From Chloroflexia bacterium (GTDB taxonomy: Bacteria > Chloroflexota > Chloroflexia > QHBQ01 > JADMIH01): a stretch of 10,880 bases of DNA. Location of the stretch: NCBI GenBank assembly GCA_025927935.1, contig JAICKM010000171.1:1-10880 (forward strand), given 5' to 3'. Below are positions 5,626 through 10,880 of the stretch, one piece after another; the first letter of the stretch is position 1; every line of letters begins with the position of its first letter. The notes under the pieces are model-generated. The model searched no databases. It was not told the DNA's origin and worked only from the letters and a program-made list of their open reading frames with translations. The translations under genes and the position numbers were made by a program.

Positions 5626-5676
5626 GCGCCGGATTAACGTGGACGGGCGCGCCAGGCGAATCGACCTATCCGGCGC
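5626..5676 (+). repeat. Inverted repeat in the dgt upstream region
   Basis: Bases 5626-5634 (GCGCCGGAT) are the exact reverse complement of 5668-5676, enclosing 33 bases that include the 8-base palindrome GGCGCGCC at 5646-5653. If transcribed from the distal promoter this could fold as a stem with an inner hairpin in the 5' leader of dgt. The rest of the 5500-5801 gap holds two promoters and no convincing gene. Confidence 0.45.
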
Positions 5677-5719
5677 ACCATAGCGCAATCGGAGCCGGCC
5701 GGCAATATTGGGTACCCCC

Positions 5720-5748
5720 TATACAGACTGTCGTAGAATTGCTATAAT
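5720..5748 (+). promoter_or_regulatory. Proximal promoter of the dgt-dnaG-sigA operon
   Basis: TATACA (5720-5725, 4 of 6 matches to TTGACA), a 17-base spacer, and a perfect TATAAT (5743-5748) preceded by TGC make the best-formed promoter in the window. The start site is predicted near 5755. That is 5 bases before an in-frame GTG (5760) and 47 bases before the ATG at 5802. Confidence 0.72.
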
Positions 5749-5801
5749 GGAGTGTCGTTGTGACGGCGATCAGCTCTTGGAGAGGCGAACTTAGCCATTT
5801 G

Positions 5802-6878
5802 ATGAACTACGCCCAGGTTCGCGAACGCATTGAGCAGGAAGAGCGTGACCGTCTCTCTCCGTTGGCGACCAAAGCAGCCGATTCGCGCGGCAGGATGCGA
5901 CCGGAACCCCCGGATGCTATCCGCACGGCGTTCCAGCGCGACCGCGACCGGATCATTCACTCAAAAGCGTTTCGCCGCCTCAAACACAAGACGCAGGTCT
6001 TCATTGCCCCCACCGGGGACCATTATCGGACGCGGCTGACCCACACGCTGGAAGTCGCCCAAATTGGCCGGACGATTGCCCGCGCGCTGCGCCTGAACGA
6101 AGATCTGGTAGAGGCCATTTCACTCGCGCACGACCTGGGCCACGCGCCCTTCGGCCATGCGGGCGAGGATGCGCTCCGCGAAGTGTACGATCCCGACTAC
6201 CGGCATAACGATCAGAGCCTGCGCATTGTCGACTACCTGGCGCGCGACGGGCAGGGCCTCAACCTGAGCTACGAAGTGCGCATGGCCCTGCCCCACGCAA
6301 CGCCCACCAATGAGGGGATGAGCGGCGAAGGCGCGGGCCAGGGTACCCTTGAAGGCAAGGTCCAGAAGATCAGCGACAGCATCGCCTATATCAACCACGA
6401 CATCGACGACGCGATCCGGGCGGGCATCATCACCGAAGCCGACTTGCCGCGCCGCTGTAACGCGGTGCTCGGCGGTAGTCACTCCGAGCGCATCAACACG
6501 CTGGTCTGTAATCTGGTTGAGGTCAACTGGGCCGCCGCCTATCCGCCGCCGGGCGAGCCGCTCCCCAGCCCCGATAGCGTCGATATCCATTTCTCACCCG
6601 ATGTGCTGGCCGCCGCTGACGAGCTAAAAGCCTTTCTGTTCGAGCGGGTCTACGTCGGGTCGGCGGCGAAGGGCGAGGAAGCGCGCGTGCATGGCGTCAT
6701 CCACGCGCTCTACCGGCACTATTGTGCCCACTTCGACGAGATCCCCGCCGAAATGGCCCGCAACCCGCGTGAGGAGCCGCGGGAGCGCATTGTCGTCGAT
6801 TATATCGCGGGCATGACCGACCGCTACGCCATTCAGAAGTTCAGCGAACTCTACGTGCCGAGGCTCTGGTCGATCTAG
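5802..6878 (+). CDS. dgt: HD-domain deoxynucleoside triphosphate triphosphohydrolase (dGTPase-like)
   Basis: A 358-residue cytoplasmic enzyme that hydrolyses dNTPs to deoxynucleosides and triphosphate, controlling dNTP pools. N-terminal AFQRDRDRIIHSKAFRRLKHKTQVF (43-67) and DHYRTRLTHTLEV (73-85) are diagnostic of the dGTPase family. The HD metal site is visible as His81, His110-Asp111 (SLAHDLGHAPFGHAGEDAL) and Asp192 (ISDSIAYINHDIDDA). The C-terminal VVDYIAGMTDRYAIQKF (331-347) is also family-typical. The length fits the short Gram-positive/Chloroflexota-type enzymes. I prefer ATG 5802 because homologous proteins begin close to this RER helix and the added 14 residues from GTG 5760 have poorer codon bias. 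GTG 5760, however, lies just after the promoter and would suit a nearly leaderless mRNA, giving 372 residues. dnaG follows after 63 bases in the conserved dgt-dnaG-sigA order. Confidence 0.95.
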   Translation: MNYAQVRERIEQEERDRLSPLATKAADSRGRMRPEPPDAIRTAFQRDRDRIIHSKAFRRLKHKTQVFIAPTGDHYRTRLTHTLEVAQIGRTIARALRLNEDLVEAISLAHDLGHAPFGHAGEDALREVYDPDYRHNDQSLRIVDYLARDGQGLNLSYEVRMALPHATPTNEGMSGEGAGQGTLEGKVQKISDSIAYINHDIDDAIRAGIITEADLPRRCNAVLGGSHSERINTLVCNLVEVNWAAAYPPPGEPLPSPDSVDIHFSPDVLAAADELKAFLFERVYVGSAAKGEEARVHGVIHALYRHYCAHFDEIPAEMARNPREEPRERIVVDYIAGMTDRYAIQKFSELYVPRLWSI

Positions 6879-6941
6879 AGCAAGATGCCGCTCCGCGCGA
6901 CTTAGCAACGCAATACCCGACGCTCAGGACTCAGCACTTGT

Positions 6942-8876
6942 ATGGCTAATGCAGATTCGATCAACGAAATAAAAACGCGGCTGGGCATCGTCGAAGTGGT
7001 GCAGGCGCGCACCCCGTTGCAGCGCAGCGGGCGCAATTATAAGGGACTCTGCCCGTTCCACGGCGAGAAAACGCCTTCGTTTGTCGTGTTCCCGGAGACG
7101 CAGAGCTACCATTGTTTCGGCTGCGGCGCCAACGGCGACATCTTCGCCTTCGTGATGAACACCGAGGGGCTGGAGTTCCGCGACGCGCTGGCCCGGCTAG
7201 CCCGGCAGGCGGGCGTGCAGATCGCCCCGCGTGACGAAGGCGAAGCGGCCGCCGACCGGCAGCGCGAACGGCTGTACGAGGCGTGCGCGGCGGCGGCACT
7301 CTATTATCACAACCTGCTGCTGCGCTCTTCCGCCGAAGGGGCCAAAGCGGCCCGCGCCTATGCCCAGGAGCGCGGCCTGACCGAGGCGACCATTGCCCGC
7401 TTTGGCATCGGTTATGCGCCCGATAGCTGGGACGCCACGGCCAACTACCTGCGCGAACGCGGCTTCAGTAATGCCGAACTGCTTGAAGCCGGGCTGATCA
7501 TCGAGCGCGAGGGCGAGAACGCGGGCTATTTCGACCGCTTCCGCAACCGGCTCGTCTTCCCCATCCGCGACCTGCGCGGCCACACCACCGGCTTCGGCGC
7601 CCGCGCCCTCGACGACCGCCCGCCCAAGTACATGAACTCGCCCCAGACGCCCATCTACGACAAGAGCGCCACGCTGTACGGCATCGATCAGGCGGCAGCC
7701 GCAATCAAAGCCGCCCAATGCGCCGTGATCGTCGAGGGCTATATGGACGTGCTGATCGCCCACCAGACGGGCCACGCCAATGTCGTCGGCGCGTCGGGCA
7801 CCGCCCTGACCGATAAGCAAGCCACCATCCTCAAGAAGTCGGCCCGCCGCATCGTGCTCGCGCTCGACGCCGACAGCGCGGGCGATCTGGCCGCGCTCAA
7901 GGGCGCGGAAGTGCTGGAAGGCAGCATGGAGCGCATGAGCGTGCCGGTACTGGGGCCACGCGGCATGCTGGGCATCGAACGGCGCATGGACTCCGAGATC
8001 CGCATCATGGCCCTGCCGCGCGGCAAAGACCCCGACGAACTGCTGTTGCAGGACTCCGCCGCCTGGGATAGCCTGCTGGCCGCCGCGCAACCTGTCGCCG
8101 ATCACTTCATTGGCGTCGTCACCGGCAACCTAGACCTGCGTACCGCACACGGCAAGAGCGAGGCGGTGCGCCAGGTGGCGCCCCTGATCCGGGCCATCGG
8201 TGACGCGGTGCAGCGCGCCCACTATATGCAGAAGGTCGCCACGGTGACGCAAAGCCCGCTGGCGGCCATCGAGCAGGCCGTGGCCCGCGCCGGCACTGGC
8301 ACGCCGCTCCCGCGCGGCCAGCGCACGGCCCGCGCGGCGGCGCCTGGTCCGCCCGGTCCAGAACTGAGCCAGGGGCGGGAGCTAACCCCGGAGGAGCACC
8401 TGCTGTCGCTCCTGCTGCGCTACCCGGACGCCATGCTGCTGCCCGAAGCGCCCACGCCGGGCCACTTCACCCGCAGCGAAAACCGCATGATCGCCGAGAC
8501 GCTGGCCCAGGTCATCACGACCCTGCCGCCTCCCGGCGCCGGCGCCACGCTGAGCGCCGAAGATCGCACGGCCATCCGCGACGCAGTCGATCCCGCGCTA
8601 CAGGAGCATTACGACTTTCTGCTGGCGCGCGCCGAACTCGAACCATACATCTATCCTTTCAGCCTGGCAAGCGAGTTGACCCAGCGCCTCCGCCGGCTGA
8701 GCGCCTATGACGATCATCTGTGGCTGCAACAGTGCCAGTTGCTGCTCACCGAAGCCCAGACCACTGGGGACGACGAAACGATCGCACGGCTGCGCGGGGT
8801 GCTTGACCAGATGCGCCCGCAATTGCTGCAATATACGCCCGCCCGTAGTACCGTCTTCCGGGATAGCCGGGATTGA
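6942..8876 (+). CDS. dnaG: DNA primase
   Basis: A 644-residue replicative primase that makes RNA primers for Okazaki fragments and works with the DnaB helicase. The N-terminal CHC2 zinc-binding domain has Cys37, His40, Cys58 and Cys61 in CPFHGEKTPSFVVF and YHCFGCGANGDIF. The central RNA-polymerase domain contains FRNRLVFPIRD (200-210) and GFGARALDDRPPKYMNSP (217-234). The Toprim site has Glu265 (VEGYMD) and the Asp309/Asp311 pair (ALDADSAGD), with metal-binding motifs intact. Residues about 450-482 are a Pro/Arg/Gly linker, and residues about 483-635 are the helical C-terminal domain expected to bind DnaB. The start ATG 6942 gives the standard N-terminus; the ribosome-binding site is weak (AGGA about 12 bases upstream). 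No internal promoter is evident in the 63-base gap after dgt, so expression probably comes from the dgt promoter. Confidence 0.98.
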   Translation: MANADSINEIKTRLGIVEVVQARTPLQRSGRNYKGLCPFHGEKTPSFVVFPETQSYHCFGCGANGDIFAFVMNTEGLEFRDALARLARQAGVQIAPRDEGEAAADRQRERLYEACAAAALYYHNLLLRSSAEGAKAARAYAQERGLTEATIARFGIGYAPDSWDATANYLRERGFSNAELLEAGLIIEREGENAGYFDRFRNRLVFPIRDLRGHTTGFGARALDDRPPKYMNSPQTPIYDKSATLYGIDQAAAAIKAAQCAVIVEGYMDVLIAHQTGHANVVGASGTALTDKQATILKKSARRIVLALDADSAGDLAALKGAEVLEGSMERMSVPVLGPRGMLGIERRMDSEIRIMALPRGKDPDELLLQDSAAWDSLLAAAQPVADHFIGVVTGNLDLRTAHGKSEAVRQVAPLIRAIGDAVQRAHYMQKVATVTQSPLAAIEQAVARAGTGTPLPRGQRTARAAAPGPPGPELSQGRELTPEEHLLSLLLRYPDAMLLPEAPTPGHFTRSENRMIAETLAQVITTLPPPGAGATLSAEDRTAIRDAVDPALQEHYDFLLARAELEPYIYPFSLASELTQRLRRLSAYDDHLWLQQCQLLLTEAQTTGDDETIARLRGVLDQMRPQLLQYTPARSTVFRDSRD

Positions 8877-8954
8877 TCCACGCCCAGGCGATGAGTGTGG
8901 TTTAGCGCGGAGTTGGTCCGGGGCCGGGTCACACCGGCTCAAAGCAAGCGCTGA

Positions 8955-9030
8955 CAGGAGGAGAGGGTTATCGGCACGGAGGTAACCCGCAAACCATTCA
9001 TCCGAGGCATTTAGCAGCACCAGAGGAGGT
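8955..9030 (+). promoter_or_regulatory. sigA leader with three Shine-Dalgarno-like tracts and a short hairpin
   Basis: The 158-base gap between dnaG and sigA contains AGGAGGAGAGG (8956-8966), GGAGG (8978-8982) and the true ribosome-binding site GAGGAGGT (9023-9030) four bases before ATG 9035. The first two are not followed by start codons. GGGTTA (8965-8970) can pair with TAACCC (8983-8988), placing GGAGG in the loop. The gap shows no other gene and no clear -10 box. Confidence 0.38.
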
Positions 9031-9034
9031 TCGT

Positions 9035-10738
9035 ATGGTCAAACGTTACACTCCTGCGGAGGAACCAGACGCGGAACTTGGGAGCCCGTCTGGCGAGGAA
9101 GGGGAGCTCATCGCCGCCGGCGACAGCGCCGAGTTGGACGATATCCCCCCCTGGGCTACCTTTATGTTAGGGGAGGATGGACATACGGTCGCCGCGTGCG
9201 ATCTGGCGGCCCGGCCCGACGACGACTCGGGCGCGGGCAGCGATGTGGCCGAATTCCTGGAGCGTGCCCGGCAGCAGGGCTTTGTGACGACCGACCAGAT
9301 ACTCCAGGTCCAACCCGCCCCGGAGACGCACATCGCTGAGGTGGACGAGATCTACGCCGAGTTGCTGGACCTCAATGTCGAAATTGTCGAAGAAGCGGAG
9401 TGGCCCCCGGCCCCGCCCGCCGAAACCGGCAATCCAGGCAGCCCGATCATGGTCGATCTCGCCGCGGACCTGGACGGCGTCGGCACCGACGATCCGGTGC
9501 GCCTCTACCTGCGCGAGATCGGGCGGGTGCCGCTGTTAACCGCCGACGCGGAGATCGCCCTGGCGAAACGCATGGAGCGCGGCATCTTCCTGGAACAACT
9601 GGTCGCCAATCTGAGCGGGCTGGGGCTGGGTCCCCCCGCCAATATCCCCGGCACGCTCATCTGCCGCGAGGTCTACAACGAACTGCGCCAGGGCTGGGTG
9701 CTGGCCGAAGAGGTCTACTGCACGCAGTACGGCGGGTCGCTACCGCCCACGCGCCACGATGTGCTCACCGCGATCATCCCGACCTCGCAACTCGATCCCA
9801 CGGTCCTCAAGGGCGTGGCGAACGAGATGGGGCGCCACCCGCAGCAATTAGAGGATGATCTGCGCCACACCTTGCTGCTGTTCGAACTCCTGCCCGCCCC
9901 CTTGCGCGCCCGCGTGGACGCCTGGGAATGGCCGGTGGAAACCGAACTGGCCGCCATGCTCACCAGTATGGCCGGACATTTGCGGTACTACTGGACCGAT
10001 ATTATCACCGACTCGACGGCGGCGCGCCGCCACCTGACCGAGGCCAATCTGCGCCTGGTGGTCAGCGTCGCCAAGAAATACATCGGGCGCGGCATGACGA
10101 TGCTCGACCTGGTGCAGGAAGGCAACATCGGCCTGATCCGCGCGGTAGAGAAGTTCCGCTATACCAAGGGCTTCAAGTTCTCGACTTATGCCACCTGGTG
10201 GATACGCCAGGCCATTACCCGCGCCATCGCCGACCAGGCGCGCACCATCCGCATCCCCGTGCATATGGTCGAGACCATCAACCGCGTCGTCCGCGCCCAG
10301 CGCCGCCTGTCGCAGGAACTTGGTCACGAGCCGACCTCCGAGGAGATGGCCTGTGACCTGAATATGTCCGCCGAGCGCGTGCGCGAGATCATCAAGATCA
10401 GCCAGGAGCCGGTGTCGCTGGAGACGCCCATCGGCGAGGAAGAAGACACGCACCTGGCCGACTTCATCGAGGACCACAAGGCGCTGGCCCCTGCCGATGC
10501 CGCGTCGAATCGCCTGCTGAAAGAGCAGGTCGCCCTGGCCCTCGACTCGCTGAACGAGCGCGAACGGCTGGTGCTGCAACTGCGCTTCGGCCTGAAAGAC
10601 GGCCGCGCCCGCACGCTGGAAGAGGTGGGCCGCGAATTTGGCGTCACCCGCGAGCGCATTCGCCAGATCGAGTCGAAGGCCCTGCGCCGCCTGCGCCACC
10701 CGTCACGGGCCAAGAAGCTGAAGGATTACCTGGAGTAG
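9035..10738 (+). CDS. sigA: Primary (housekeeping) sigma factor, sigma-70 group 1
   Basis: A 567-residue primary sigma factor (RpoD/SigA) that directs RNA polymerase to -10/-35 promoters. In order: an acidic N-terminal extension (1-70); a region 1.1-like segment (72-122, [16 protein letters not shown] through LNVEIVEE); region 1.2 ([21 protein letters not shown], 153-173); a non-conserved region of about 150 residues (180-328); region 2 (332-410, with [34 protein letters not shown], and the -10-reading [17 protein letters not shown]); region 3 (411-490, [19 protein letters not shown]); and region 4 with the -35-binding helix-turn-helix [20 protein letters not shown] (527-546). Presence of region 1.1 plus intact 1.2 and 4.2 makes it the group 1 factor rather than an alternative sigma. 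The start is set by a strong Shine-Dalgarno sequence (GAGGAGGT). It is last in dgt-dnaG-sigA. No terminator follows. Confidence 0.97.
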   Translation: MVKRYTPAEEPDAELGSPSGEEGELIAAGDSAELDDIPPWATFMLGEDGHTVAACDLAARPDDDSGAGSDVAEFLERARQQGFVTTDQILQVQPAPETHIAEVDEIYAELLDLNVEIVEEAEWPPAPPAETGNPGSPIMVDLAADLDGVGTDDPVRLYLREIGRVPLLTADAEIALAKRMERGIFLEQLVANLSGLGLGPPANIPGTLICREVYNELRQGWVLAEEVYCTQYGGSLPPTRHDVLTAIIPTSQLDPTVLKGVANEMGRHPQQLEDDLRHTLLLFELLPAPLRARVDAWEWPVETELAAMLTSMAGHLRYYWTDIITDSTAARRHLTEANLRLVVSVAKKYIGRGMTMLDLVQEGNIGLIRAVEKFRYTKGFKFSTYATWWIRQAITRAIADQARTIRIPVHMVETINRVVRAQRRLSQELGHEPTSEEMACDLNMSAERVREIIKISQEPVSLETPIGEEEDTHLADFIEDHKALAPADAASNRLLKEQVALALDSLNERERLVLQLRFGLKDGRARTLEEVGREFGVTRERIRQIESKALRRLRHPSRAKKLKDYLE

Positions 10739-10743
10739 GCGTC

Positions 10744-10850
10744 AGCTATAAGCCCTCACCTATCAGCAATCAGGTCCACATATGGGCCAACAGCACAGCA
10801 TTGTAGTGTTCTTAGCTCATAGCTTACGGCTGATAGATGACGGCTGATAG
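10744..10850. repeat. CTATCAGC/GCTGATAG short repeat cluster after sigA
   Basis: ACGGCTGATAG occurs twice with a 14-base period (10826-10836 and 10840-10850). Its core GCTGATAG has a reverse-complement copy CTATCAGC at 10760-10767, and AGCTATAAG at 10744-10752 nearly mirrors CTCATAGCT at 10816-10824. The arrangement is an imperfect long palindrome with about 50 bases between the arms. The 142 bases after sigA hold no gene. The cluster resembles the degenerate GCTGATAG-type dispersed repeats found in many bacterial intergenic regions. Confidence 0.55.
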
Positions 10851-10880
10851 CAACGATGATGCAGACCATTATATTCGACC

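Noticed and set aside
5588..5683. 31-codon plus-strand frame (ATG 5588) in the dgt upstream gap
   Set aside because: Its ATG lies inside the -10 box of the promoter that would have to transcribe it, there is no ribosome-binding site, and the peptide is Arg-rich with no family likeness.
4957..5688. 243-codon minus-strand frame over the PIN gene and the dgt upstream region
   Set aside because: Low-complexity His/Gly/Asp-rich composition, no recognisable domain, and it would cover the PIN gene and both promoter candidates.
7197..8105. 302-codon minus-strand frame inside dnaG
   Set aside because: Long antisense frames are expected opposite GC-rich codon bias; dnaG on the other strand has all family motifs.
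9848..10699. 283-codon minus-strand frame inside sigA
   Set aside because: Same shadow effect; it lies exactly over conserved sigma regions 2-4.
10865..10880. TATATT near the right edge as a promoter
   Set aside because: No -35 or downstream gene is visible before the window ends, so it cannot be supported.

Overview
The window is about 10.9 kb of GC-rich bacterial chromosome. It most likely comes from a member of the Chloroflexota (Anaerolineae-like), at moderate confidence. The reasons are: a long acidic N-terminal extension and large non-conserved region in the primary sigma factor, a membrane-anchored beta-propeller protein with a long Thr/Pro/Ala stalk, extended -10 promoters that sit directly against start codons, and a GC-rich palindromic intergenic element. 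No rRNA, tRNA, CRISPR array, transposase or phage gene was seen.

Layout. (1) 1-651: the 3' end of ppdK (pyruvate, phosphate dikinase), closed by a strong intrinsic terminator at 660-693. (2) 716-1174: a small NUDIX hydrolase on the plus strand whose stop codon overlaps, tail to tail, that of a GNAT acetyltransferase. (3) 1171-4319: four minus-strand genes, read from right to left. A CmpB/TMEM229-type membrane protein is followed closely by a stalked seven-bladed beta-propeller protein; then, after a GC-rich hairpin, come a class I SAM methyltransferase and the GNAT enzyme, joined by a TGATG stop/start overlap. (4) 4320-4601: a divergent intergenic region with a palindromic element and promoters facing both ways. 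(5) 4602-5499: an unrecognised 135-aa protein and a PIN-domain protein, closely spaced, resembling a two-gene toxin-antitoxin-style unit. (6) 5500-5801: a relatively AT-rich regulatory region with two extended -10 boxes, a 12-bp-period direct repeat and a long-armed inverted repeat. (7) 5802-10738: dgt (HD-domain dNTP triphosphohydrolase), dnaG (primase) and sigA/rpoD (primary sigma factor), a form of the macromolecular-synthesis operon that links nucleotide pools, replication priming and transcription initiation. (8) 10739-10880: short direct and inverted CTATCAGC/GCTGATAG repeats.

The core genes (ppdK and dgt-dnaG-sigA) are widely conserved. The roughly 5 kb between them looks like accessory material, and most of the unexplained biology is there: the orphan-plus-PIN pair, the TMEM229-like protein with its propeller neighbour, and the palindromic and promoter-proximal repeats. 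I found no clearly new large system. The best candidate for one is the 135-aa orphan with the PIN protein.
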